Below, one piece after another: positions 15,378 to 23,748 of a stretch of 37,095 nt of DNA (position 1 is its first letter; each line of letters starts with the position of its first letter). Both the position numbers and the translations under genes were made by a program. Origin of the DNA: Calditrichota bacterium (GTDB lineage: Bacteria > Calditrichota > Calditrichia > RBG-13-44-9 > J042); the NCBI GenBank assembly GCA_013150955.1, contig JAADJD010000053.1:1-37095 (forward strand). Direction: 5' to 3'. A model generated the notes under the pieces. It ran no database searches and was not told the DNA's origin. It worked only from the letters and a program-made list of their open reading frames with translations.

Positions 15378-15627
15378 CGGGGAACTCCTTGTTTTTATTG
15401 AATGTTGATTTAATCGATATCTCAAAATAGGAAGGATTTTTCCGGGGCGCAACGGGTTTTCCATTTGATTCCTGTTGGGGAATGAACCCGCTGGCAGTAA
15501 CCGAACGCTGCCAACGTGTGGATGGCGAAAGAATAGGCAGCATGGGGTGTTTTTCTTTTCCATCGCATTGAATGCCTTTTCTCCCTATATTTTGGCCCAA
15601 ATTTTTAGATATGGAAAAGGGGACATC

Positions 15628-15906
15628 ATGTTAACGGGTAAACAGAAACGGGCACTGCGTGCCCGGGGAAACCGATTAAAACCGGAGCTCTGGATAGGAA
15701 AAGAGGGGATTTCCGATGGCACCATCCAGACGCTGGAAAATTCTTTTAATACCAAGGAGCTGGTAAAGGTCAAATTGCAGGAAAACTGCCCGCTTTCCCG
15801 GCATCAGGTGGCCGAGATCCTCTGTCAGCGGACCGGAGCCGAACTGGTTCAGATTCTGGGAAATACCATTTTGCTATTTCGACCGTTACCGGAGGACGAA
15901 AAATGA
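15628..15906 (+). CDS. yhbY: YhbY-family (CRM domain) RNA-binding protein
   Basis: The protein (92 aa) is a single CRM/YhbY domain: LTGKQKRALRARGNRLKPEL at the start, the IGKEGISDGTI loop, then ELVKVKLQ, and QILGNTILLFRP at the end. YhbY proteins associate with pre-50S ribosomal particles and are thought to help ribosome assembly. The ATG at 15628 follows AAAAGGGG with 5-base spacing; the longer frame from 15475 lacks support. The stop codon overlaps the ATG of the transporter gene (ATGA, 15903-15906), so the two are translationally coupled even though their roles look unrelated. Confidence 0.9.
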   Translation: MLTGKQKRALRARGNRLKPELWIGKEGISDGTIQTLENSFNTKELVKVKLQENCPLSRHQVAEILCQRTGAELVQILGNTILLFRPLPEDEK

Positions 15907-16814
15907 GCGCCGGGCAGGGGCGTTATGTTCCCTTGCTCTTTTTGATGACCCTCCTGTTTGGTGGCTCTTTTGTTGCAACCAAGATTGCCCTCGAAGGCCT
16001 TGGTGTTTTTCAGGTGGTGCTGGGGCGCTATGCCCTGGCTTTTCTGGTGATTCTGGCGGTGTTCTGGAGAAAACGGCACTATTTTTTTATCCCGCGGGAA
16101 GACTGGAAACATTTTCTCTTACTCACGGCCATTGAACCCATCGGGTACTTCATATTCGAGACCTATGGCGTCCGGCTAACCTCTCCCTCCAATGTTGCGT
16201 TGATTATTGCCACCATTCCGGGATTTGCGGTGATTTTTGCCGTGTTTCTGCTTAACGAACGTCCAACCCGAAAAACACTGGCGGGCATTGCCCTGTCCTT
16301 TGTGGGAGTTTATGTCATTGTGCAGGCGCAGCAGACCACTGCATTAGCCCCTCACCCTCTGCTGGGCAGCCTGTTTACCCTGGGGGCGGCCATGTGTGCC
16401 GGCTTGTACAATTCTCTGGCCAGGCGACTCACCCGCCGGTATCATCCCATTACGCTAACGTTCTACCAGAGCCTGGTAGCCACCTTTTTCTTCTTTCCAT
16501 TGGCACTGGGTGAACTCTGGCTGGGAGGAGAACCGGTTTTGAACCAGCGCGTTTTGATCAGCCTGTTGTATCTTTCGCTGGGGAGCTCGGTGCTGGGTTA
16601 TTTTTTACTTAATTATGGGCTATCGCGGCTGGGCGCATCCCGGGTGGCCATTTTTTCAAATTTTATTCCCGTGGTAACCATTTTTGTGTCGTATCTAATT
16701 TTTGGAGATATGCTGCGGCGGGTACAGTTCGTTGGCACAGGCCTTATTTTAATCGGAATTTATCTTACCTATCGCTACACGCTGGTACCCGATGAACCCA
16801 GGAGCGCTCGCTAA
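15903..16814 (+). CDS. EamA-family (drug/metabolite) transporter
   Basis: The 303-aa protein has about ten hydrophobic segments arranged as two EamA halves. Signature pieces are LFGGSFVATKIALEG at the start, PSNVALIIATIPGFAVIFA in the first half, LARRLTRRYHPITLTFYQS at the start of the second half, and SRLGASRVAIFSNFIPVVTI near the end. Such proteins sit in the cytoplasmic membrane and export or exchange small metabolites such as amino acids or purines; the substrate cannot be predicted. Its start overlaps the yhbY stop, and glycerate kinase follows 87 bases later on the same strand. Confidence 0.88.
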   Translation: MSAGQGRYVPLLFLMTLLFGGSFVATKIALEGLGVFQVVLGRYALAFLVILAVFWRKRHYFFIPREDWKHFLLLTAIEPIGYFIFETYGVRLTSPSNVALIIATIPGFAVIFAVFLLNERPTRKTLAGIALSFVGVYVIVQAQQTTALAPHPLLGSLFTLGAAMCAGLYNSLARRLTRRYHPITLTFYQSLVATFFFFPLALGELWLGGEPVLNQRVLISLLYLSLGSSVLGYFLLNYGLSRLGASRVAIFSNFIPVVTIFVSYLIFGDMLRRVQFVGTGLILIGIYLTYRYTLVPDEPRSAR

Positions 16815-16901
16815 CGGAATGATTCGATTGAAAACCTTTCCTGGCTTGCATTGAAACAGGATTTTGTTATTTTGCATGGAGAAATGGAGAATGGATGAAT
16901 T

Positions 16902-18227
16902 ATGACTCCGCTGCGAGAACAGGCCGAACGGATTGTCCTGCAGGCCATCGAGGCGGTGAAACCCTGGCCCCTGATCCATTCCCGGGTACATGTACAGGGG
17001 AATGTTTTACAGATTGATCGACATCGCTGGGATTTGTCCGCGTTTGACAACCTTTGGGTCATTGGTTTCGGGAAAGCCTCCGCCTACATGGCGCAGGCGC
17101 TGGAAGATCTGCTGGGCGAACGGATTACCGGCGGAATGGTGATTGTCAAATACGGACATGCGGCCGGGTGCCGGCGCGTTCGGATCCGGGAGGCAGGGCA
17201 TCCCGTGCTGGACGAACAGGGGCTGGCGGCCACGCAGGAGTTATTGCAGCTGGTTCGCCAGGCCGGGGAACAGGATCTGGTGCTTTGTTTGATCTCCGGT
17301 GGGGGATCGGCGTTGCTGGAAAGCCCACCGGCGGGGATTCACCTGGATGATCTACAGCAAACGTTTCGTTTATTGCTGGAGAGTGGTGCTACCATTGAGG
17401 AAATGAATGCCGTCCGCAAGCATCTGTCCCGTGTTAAAGGGGGGCAGCTGGCACGGGAAATTTATCCTGCCACCTGTGTTAGCCTGATTATTTCCGACGT
17501 GATCGGGGATCCGCTGGATGCCATTGCCTCGGGACCCACCGCGCCCGATCGGACGACATTTCAGGACGCCTGGAGGGTGATCAATAAATATGGGCTGGTG
17601 GACCGGTTACCGGCATCTGTGCGAACGTATTTACAACGGGGAATTTCCGGGAACGAACCGGAAACCGTTTCCGAAACCGACCCCCTCTGGCAGCGGGTCA
17701 CCAACATCGTCATTGGAAATAATCGGCTGGCTTTGCAGCGGGCGGCGGAAGTGGCCCGGCAACTGGGCTATCAACCGTTCCTGCTAACCAGTCGGGTGCA
17801 GGGCGAGGCCCGGGAGGTAGCGCGGGTGCTGGCCGCCATCATCCAGGAAATTCAGACCACCGATCAGCCCGTGCGCCGACCCGCCTGCCTGCTGGTGGGT
17901 GGCGAAACCACCGTGCAGGTCACCGGTAGCGGGAAAGGAGGCCGCAATCAGGAGCTGGCACTGGCATTATTGCTGGCCATGGGAAAACAGGCATTGCCTT
18001 ATGCATTTGTCAGCTGTGGTACCGATGGCACGGATGGCCCCACCGATGCCGCCGGTGGATGGGCCGATCCCTCCTGCTGGACGGCCATTGAAGACCGGGG
18101 CCTGGATCCCCTCCCCTTTCTGATCAACAACGATGCGTACCCATTCCTGGAAACGATCGGTGGCTTGCTGAAAACCGGTCCAACCGGTACCAATGTGATG
18201 GACATTATGGTGGGGTTGATTCCCTGA
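16902..18227 (+). CDS. gckA: Glycerate 2-kinase, GckA/TtuD (MOFRL) family
   Basis: The 441-aa protein matches the MOFRL-type glycerate kinases. It has LWVIGFGKASAYMAQAL near residue 50, LISGGGSALLESPPAGI near 142, RKHLSRVKGGQLA near 175, SDVIGDPLDAIASGPT near 204, and the C-terminal MOFRL signature GKGGRNQELALALL near 345 with CGTDGTDGPTDAAGG. The reaction is D-glycerate + ATP to 2-phosphoglycerate, feeding glycerate from serine, glyoxylate or sugar-acid breakdown into lower glycolysis. It is cytoplasmic. Its TGA overlaps the ATG of rsmG by one base (TGATG at 18225-18229), so the two are coupled. The related hydroxypyruvate reductase name sometimes given to this family is a historical misannotation. 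Confidence 0.9.
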   Translation: MTPLREQAERIVLQAIEAVKPWPLIHSRVHVQGNVLQIDRHRWDLSAFDNLWVIGFGKASAYMAQALEDLLGERITGGMVIVKYGHAAGCRRVRIREAGHPVLDEQGLAATQELLQLVRQAGEQDLVLCLISGGGSALLESPPAGIHLDDLQQTFRLLLESGATIEEMNAVRKHLSRVKGGQLAREIYPATCVSLIISDVIGDPLDAIASGPTAPDRTTFQDAWRVINKYGLVDRLPASVRTYLQRGISGNEPETVSETDPLWQRVTNIVIGNNRLALQRAAEVARQLGYQPFLLTSRVQGEAREVARVLAAIIQEIQTTDQPVRRPACLLVGGETTVQVTGSGKGGRNQELALALLLAMGKQALPYAFVSCGTDGTDGPTDAAGGWADPSCWTAIEDRGLDPLPFLINNDAYPFLETIGGLLKTGPTGTNVMDIMVGLIP

Positions 18228-18943
18228 TGCATCAGAGGCGTAATTCCGGTTCGGTGGAACAGCCCGATGAACGCCAGCGGGTGCAGGCCCTTTTCCCGGA
18301 GTTTACCCTGCAGCAATGGCAGCAGCTGGACGCCTTTGTCGACCGGTTGCGGGAGTGGAATCAGCGGGTGAACCTGGTGTCCCGGCGAGATGTGGATCAT
18401 CTGTGGGAACACCACATTTTGCCCTCCTTGCTGCCGTTGAAGATGGTGAACATTCCGGTTGGTAGCCGCTGCCTGGATATGGGAAGCGGCGGCGGTTTTC
18501 CCGCCATCCCATTAAAAATTGCCCGCCCGGATCTGGAATTCCTGCTGGTGGAATCGGTCCGTAAGAAAAGCCTTTTCCTGAGGATGATCATTCAGGAACT
18601 GTCCCTGGAATGCATTGCGGTCATGAATCAGCGGGTCGAGTCCCTGCATTCCCTGGAGGCGTTTCAGGAAGCATTTGACTGGGTCACGGCACGGGCCGTT
18701 GCCGATCTGGCCACGTTGCTGGAATGGGGACATCCCCTGCTCAGGAAGGGCGGAACATTCCTGTTCTGGAAAGGTGAAGCGGACGAGCCGGAGTTAAAAA
18801 TCGTTGCCGAACGGTGGCAATTTCCGTATCAGGTAATATGCCCGGAATCCCGCTTCGCCGACTGGAAATCGCTGGAAGGTTTGCGATTTTTTTTACTGGA
18901 GAAAACCGCTTCCCCGGTTGTGCCCCGGGGCCGGAAAGGTTGA
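18227..18943 (+). CDS. rsmG: 16S rRNA (guanine-N7)-methyltransferase RsmG (GidB)
   Basis: The 238-aa protein has the RsmG hallmarks: WNQRVNLVSRRDVDHLWEHH near residue 45, the methyl-donor site CLDMGSGGGFPAIPLKI near 83, and VTARAVADLATLLEW near 150. RsmG methylates N7 of G527 in the 530 loop of 16S rRNA, and its loss gives low-level streptomycin resistance in other bacteria. It follows glycerate kinase with a one-base stop/start overlap, so its translation probably depends on the upstream gene. It is not next to mnmG (gidA) or parAB, the common context in many bacteria, at least on this side. Confidence 0.92.
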   Translation: MHQRRNSGSVEQPDERQRVQALFPEFTLQQWQQLDAFVDRLREWNQRVNLVSRRDVDHLWEHHILPSLLPLKMVNIPVGSRCLDMGSGGGFPAIPLKIARPDLEFLLVESVRKKSLFLRMIIQELSLECIAVMNQRVESLHSLEAFQEAFDWVTARAVADLATLLEWGHPLLRKGGTFLFWKGEADEPELKIVAERWQFPYQVICPESRFADWKSLEGLRFFLLEKTASPVVPRGRKG

Positions 18944-19137
18944 ATAGACATCAGGCAAGATCTGTTGAAGCAGTGGCGATTGGCCGGAGAACGACTGAGA
19001 AAACGGAGCATCCCGTTTCTGGCAATATCTAACCCGTATAGCCCCGGCTGCGGGATTAAGCCTCTCCACTTGTAATTTTAACGGAAATCCCTTAAACTAC
19101 CATCTTTTTGAACGCAAAGAATCAGGGGAGAGATGTC

Positions 19138-21903
19138 ATGAATCTTCGTCAATTCGGGATCATTTTGTGGATAGTGATTTTGTTAATGGGTCTGTCGGCC
19201 CTGGTGGGACAAACAAGTTCGGTACCGACGCCCAAGGACGTATTGGGGATCGAGGTCGGGAGTCGACCCCTGCGGCATGCGGAAGTCCTGCACTATTTCC
19301 GTACGCTGGCAGAAGCCTCTCCGTCGGTGAAATTTTTTGAGACTGGCACCACGTATGAGGGACGCCAGCTGTTTGTGGTGGCAATCGCCACCCCTGAACG
19401 GTTGCAGCAGCTGGATGATATCCGTCAGCGCCTGGAAAAACTGTGGGATCCCCGAAAGTTATCTTCCCGTGCCGAATACACCGCCATTCTGGAAAACACG
19501 CCAGCCATTGCCTGGATGATGTATGGCATTCATGGCGATGAACTGTCCAGTACGGATGCCGCGGTGCGCCTGGCCGATTTTCTGGCCAGGGGAGAGGATC
19601 CGGTGGCCCGGAAGATTTTAGAGGAGCTGGTGGTATTCATCGATCCCATGGAAAATCCAGATGGCCGGGAACGCTATCTGGCTCAGATTCAGCAGTGGAC
19701 GGGGAAGGTCCTCAGTGGCGATATGGACAGCATGCCCCATCGGGGGATGTGGACCCGGGGCCGCGGCAATCACTATTTATTTGATCTGAATCGCGACTGG
19801 TTTGCGCTGGTTCATCCCGAAACCCGTGCCCGGGTAAAGGCCATTCTTCACTGGCACCCGCAGCTGGTGGTCGATGCGCACGAGATGGGGGCCTATTCCA
19901 GCTATTTTTTCCCGCCCCCTCGCAATCCGATTCATCCCTATGTGCACCCCATCATTCGCAAGTGGTGGCAACGGCTGGCGAAAGATCAGGCGCGAGCCTT
20001 TGATGAACGGGGCTGGTCCTATCAAACCGAGGAACTTTTCGATGAGTGGTATCCTGGCTATGGCAGTTCCTGGCCCTATTTTAGTGGCGCGGTGGCCATT
20101 TTGTATGAACAGGCCCGTACCGACGGCTCGTTCGTGCAGCGGCCGGATGGTACCATCCTCACTTTTCGGGAAGCGGTGGACCATCATTTCACCAGCTCGG
20201 TGGCCAATTTGCACACCGCGGCAAACCATCGAAAGGAGCTGCTGGCGGATTTCCATCGCGTGCGACAGGCGGCGTTAAAAGCAACTTATGCCGGTAAGGA
20301 TCGCGTCTTCCTGTTGCCGCCGGGGAATCATCCCGAACGGGTGCAGCATCTGGTGAATATTTTACGGGAACAGAAAGTGGAAGTGGAACGGGCCGTGCAG
20401 TCATTCCATGTGAAGAACCTGCGGGATTACTGGGGCAGGCAGTGGTCCCGGAAAGAAATGCCGGCTGGCACCTACATCATTCGGCTCCAGCAGCCGCAGG
20501 GGATACTGGCCCAGGCGCTGCTGCAATTCGATGTGCCCTTTCCGGTAGATTTTCTTAAAGAAGAACGGGAAGCCATTCTGCGAGAAGGCGGAACCCGGAT
20601 TTATGACATCAATGCCTGGTCCCTGCCGCTGTTATTTGGGGTGGAAGCGTACGTGGCAACAACCGTTCCCCGCATTCGCACGGAGAACGTTTCGGCGGTG
20701 GCAGAAGACGATATTTCCCCGGTTGAAATGGGTTCGTATGGATACGTGCTGGATGCCCGGTCGGATGCGGCCATGCGGGCACTGGCGCTGATGCTGGAGA
20801 AAGAATTTGTGGCCCGGGCCACCACGAAAGCCTTTGAAATGAACGGAAAAACCTTCCCGGCCGGTGGTGTGGTGTTCCGCCGCTCGGAAAATCCCGACAG
20901 TCTGGATCCCGTGGTGGAGAAGATTGCCCGCCAGACCGGTGCGCAATTTTATCCGGCGTTTTCGTCTCACACGCCCGTGGGACCGGATCTGGGTGGAGAA
21001 CAATTTAAACTGCTGGCCAAACCGCGGGTGGCTTTACTCACCGGCCCGGGAGTTACCCTGACCGCTTTCGGCAGTCTGTGGTATTTGCTGGATCAGGAGT
21101 TGCAAATTCCGCACGCTCTGCTCAATCACATTCGTTTGCCGGATGCCGATTTACGAAAGTACAATGTGCTGATCCTGCCACCGGCAAATGGCTCCCATAA
21201 AACCTATTTTCGGATGCTGGATACGGAACAACGCAAGCGGTTAAAAGCGTGGGTGGAGCAGGGGGGTACCCTGATCGCCATTGGGAACGCGGCCGCTTTT
21301 CTGGCCGATACGGCGGTGGGCATCAGCAAGGTGGAATTGCGCCGGCAGGCATTGAAGAAGCTGAACATTTATCAACAGGTGTGGCAGCAGGAACAACAGT
21401 TGTGGGATTTTCAAATCGATAGCCTGCGTTTCTGGAAGGAACCCCTGCAGGCCGAAACTCCACCGAAAATAAAGCCACCTTCGAAAGCCGAGCTCAAGGT
21501 ACTGGAACAGCTGGATGCGCGCTGGCGGAAATTCCGTCCCCGGGGAACCTTTTTGCGGGTCAATCTGGATCCGCAGCACTGGTTAAGTTTTGGTGTGGGA
21601 GATCGTATCCCGGTGCTGTTCCGAAATGGGTATGCCTATCTGGCCATGGATCCGGTTCAAACGGTCGGCCGCTTTGGAGATGCCGGGAGCCTACGGATCT
21701 CTGGCCTGTTGTGGCCGGAGGCGCGAAGCCGCTGGGCTGGCACGGCATATTTAACACGAGAATCCCTGGGGAAAGGTCAGGTCATTTTATTTGCCGATGA
21801 GCCCTTCTTTCGGGCCTATTTGCGGGGTGCGGGACGTCTGCTGATCAATGCCATTGTGCTGGGGCCCGGCATGGGGGCAGAAAGCCCGGGGATTTACCGG
21901 TAA
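19138..21903 (+). CDS. Secreted M14-family zinc carboxypeptidase with C-terminal glutamine-amidotransferase-like domain
   Basis: The start is the ATG at 19138 with AGGGGAG upstream; a TTG at 19108 only adds residues before the signal peptide (FGIILWIVILLMGLSALVG). The 921-aa protein has a peptidase M14 domain at residues about 45-370. Zinc ligands are H132 and E135 (GIHGDE) and H248 (VVDAHEMG). R177 (NPDGRER) and N218-R219 (DLNRDW) bind substrate, and E324 (ILYEQARTDG) is the catalytic base. Residues about 629-725 resemble a class I glutamine-amidotransferase-like fold (VALLTGPGV ... KYNVLILPP ... LKAWVEQGGTLIAIGN), probably without catalysis. It likely trims peptides in the periplasm or outside the cell. 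It lacks a T9SS sorting domain, so Sec export alone is expected. Large M14 proteins of this plan are common in Bacteroidota and relatives. Confidence 0.88.
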   Translation: MNLRQFGIILWIVILLMGLSALVGQTSSVPTPKDVLGIEVGSRPLRHAEVLHYFRTLAEASPSVKFFETGTTYEGRQLFVVAIATPERLQQLDDIRQRLEKLWDPRKLSSRAEYTAILENTPAIAWMMYGIHGDELSSTDAAVRLADFLARGEDPVARKILEELVVFIDPMENPDGRERYLAQIQQWTGKVLSGDMDSMPHRGMWTRGRGNHYLFDLNRDWFALVHPETRARVKAILHWHPQLVVDAHEMGAYSSYFFPPPRNPIHPYVHPIIRKWWQRLAKDQARAFDERGWSYQTEELFDEWYPGYGSSWPYFSGAVAILYEQARTDGSFVQRPDGTILTFREAVDHHFTSSVANLHTAANHRKELLADFHRVRQAALKATYAGKDRVFLLPPGNHPERVQHLVNILREQKVEVERAVQSFHVKNLRDYWGRQWSRKEMPAGTYIIRLQQPQGILAQALLQFDVPFPVDFLKEEREAILREGGTRIYDINAWSLPLLFGVEAYVATTVPRIRTENVSAVAEDDISPVEMGSYGYVLDARSDAAMRALALMLEKEFVARATTKAFEMNGKTFPAGGVVFRRSENPDSLDPVVEKIARQTGAQFYPAFSSHTPVGPDLGGEQFKLLAKPRVALLTGPGVTLTAFGSLWYLLDQELQIPHALLNHIRLPDADLRKYNVLILPPANGSHKTYFRMLDTEQRKRLKAWVEQGGTLIAIGNAAAFLADTAVGISKVELRRQALKKLNIYQQVWQQEQQLWDFQIDSLRFWKEPLQAETPPKIKPPSKAELKVLEQLDARWRKFRPRGTFLRVNLDPQHWLSFGVGDRIPVLFRNGYAYLAMDPVQTVGRFGDAGSLRISGLLWPEARSRWAGTAYLTRESLGKGQVILFADEPFFRAYLRGAGRLLINAIVLGPGMGAESPGIYR

Positions 21904-21930
21904 ACGAATGATGAGCTGTCCGGGTGCACC

Positions 21931-23748
21931 TCAAATCATCGCCCGGGCAGCATTGTTTTGATGGGCCTGGATGAGCTTGAGCATTTCCCCGATGTCCAGA
22001 ATCATGATCACCCGACCATCGCCCAGAATGGTGGATCCGGCGATGCCAGGGGTGTTCTTTAAATAAGCGCCCAGCGGTTTGATCACAATTTCTTTCTGGC
22101 CCAGCAGATCGTCGACCACCAGGCCAAACACCCGGTTGGCAATGCCAACTACCACCGTGTAAAATCGATCCAGCTGATGGTTCCCGGGCACGTTGTAAAT
22201 GTCCCGAATGTAGACCAGTGGGAGGACTTTCTCCCGCAAACGGATAACCTCTTCCCCGTGAATGGAGTGGACTTCATCCCGGGACGTTCGAACCACCTCA
22301 ATGACCGAACTGAGGGGCACGGCAAACACCTCGCCAGCAACCTGCACCAGCAATCCCTGAATGATGGCCAGCGTTAGCGGCAGTTTGAGGATAAACTTGG
22401 TGCCCACGCCCACCTGGGATTTTACGGTAATCATCCCATTCAGCTTGGTGATGTTGGTTTTGACCACATCCATGCCCACACCGCGACCGGAAACACTGGT
22501 CACCTGTCGGGCGGTGCTGAATCCTGGCATGAAGATCAGATTGTAGACTTCCGCTTCCGACAGTTCCTTGGCGTCTTCGGCACTGATGATTCCCTTTTCC
22601 ACGGCCTTTTGTTTGATCTTTTCGGGATCAATGCCCCGTCCATCGTCTTCAACCTCGATGATGATGTGGTTGCCTTCGTGCCCCGCAGCCAGTCGAATCA
22701 TTCCCTTACGGGGCTTGCCCAGTTTTTCCCGCTCTTCCGGGCTCTCAATGCCATGATCCACCGAATTGCGGATCAGGTGCACCAGCGGATCGCTGATTTC
22801 TTCAATGACCGATTTGTCCAGTTCGGTTTCCTCCCCCTCCAGCACCAGATCGATCTCTTTTTTGAATTCGCGGGAAAGATCCCGTACCAGGCGGGGAAAT
22901 TTGTTAAAGATGCGCCCGATTTGAACCATTCGGGTTTTCATAACCGCAGATTGCAATTCGGAGGTGATGAAATCGATCTGGGCGGTGGTATCCACCAGTT
23001 CCTGATAGTTGGTTTCTGCTTTTAGATTGTTAACAATCTGCGCCAGGCGGTTTCGACCCAACACCAGCTCGCCCACCAGGTTCATGAGATTATCCAGCCG
23101 TTCCACATCCACCCGAATGGTGGAGTCGATCACTTTGCCCAGCTGATGATGGCGTGAAAGATAGGATTTGCTAACGGCATTGGCGTCGCCGCTGGAATTA
23201 CCGTTTTGCGGTGTCGCTGCGGTTTCGGAAGCGGGTTTGGTCGCACTTTTTTTCTTCCGTGATTTTTTCCGCTTTTTGGTTGGCGTTTCCGAAGCAGTCG
23301 GTTCCGGTTCTGCGGCAGGTGGGGGTGCGGTTTCGCCAGGATTCTGCCCCTCGGCGATCGCCTTGAGCTTGTTCAGTATCTCATCCAGCGGAATTTCCTG
23401 AATCTGTCGGTCGATCACCTGCTGAAGCAGCACTTTCATCTGGTCGTAGGCTTCCAGCAGGGTGTCCATCATCCAGGGTTGAAAGGTTAGCTGGCCTTTG
23501 CGCATTTTATTGAGCACATCTTCAAATCGATGCGCCAGAGTGCTCATCTGGTCAAAACTCAGAAATCCCGAAGTCCCTTTGATGGTGTGCACCGCCCGAA
23601 AGATCCGGTTGATCAGGTCGGGATCTTCCGGCTGCGCTTCCAGCTGGATGAGATCCTGATCCAGGTTTTCCAGAATTTCCTGGGTTTCCACCACAAAGCT
23701 ATCCACAATTTCCAGCATGTCTTCGCTGAACATGGGATGATTACTCAT
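21931..23748 (-). CDS. cheA: Chemotaxis histidine kinase CheA, lacking a recognisable P2 domain
   Basis: The 605-aa protein starts at the ATG at 23748 (AAGGAG 8 bases upstream). Domain order: Hpt with phospho-accepting H54 (RAVHTIKGTSGF, residues 1-125); a linker at about 126-195 rich in Pro, Ala and Lys, including KKRKKSRKKKSA; dimerisation helices (200-275); ATPase with N box LIRNSVDHGIESPEER (325-340), G1 VEDDGRGID (366-374) and G2 GRGVGMDVVKTNI (421-433); and a CheW-like domain (465-600). It autophosphorylates from ATP and passes phosphate to CheY proteins. The P2 domain that docks CheY is not visible; the basic linker takes its place. The first 8 bases overlap the end of the CheZ-like gene. 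It is the last gene of the operon and converges with the peptidase gene, 27 bases away. Confidence 0.93.
   Translation of the reverse strand: MSNHPMFSEDMLEIVDSFVVETQEILENLDQDLIQLEAQPEDPDLINRIFRAVHTIKGTSGFLSFDQMSTLAHRFEDVLNKMRKGQLTFQPWMMDTLLEAYDQMKVLLQQVIDRQIQEIPLDEILNKLKAIAEGQNPGETAPPPAAEPEPTASETPTKKRKKSRKKKSATKPASETAATPQNGNSSGDANAVSKSYLSRHHQLGKVIDSTIRVDVERLDNLMNLVGELVLGRNRLAQIVNNLKAETNYQELVDTTAQIDFITSELQSAVMKTRMVQIGRIFNKFPRLVRDLSREFKKEIDLVLEGEETELDKSVIEEISDPLVHLIRNSVDHGIESPEEREKLGKPRKGMIRLAAGHEGNHIIIEVEDDGRGIDPEKIKQKAVEKGIISAEDAKELSEAEVYNLIFMPGFSTARQVTSVSGRGVGMDVVKTNITKLNGMITVKSQVGVGTKFILKLPLTLAIIQGLLVQVAGEVFAVPLSSVIEVVRTSRDEVHSIHGEEVIRLREKVLPLVYIRDIYNVPGNHQLDRFYTVVVGIANRVFGLVVDDLLGQKEIVIKPLGAYLKNTPGIAGSTILGDGRVIMILDIGEMLKLIQAHQNNAARAMI

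Noticed and set aside
15378-15563. N-terminal extension of ferritin
   Set aside because: Ferritin residues align from the ATG at 15377 with E17 in its standard place, and AAGGAG precedes it.
18944-19137. Possible small RNA or terminator between rsmG and the M14 peptidase
   Set aside because: No stem followed by a T-run and no recognisable RNA fold could be seen.
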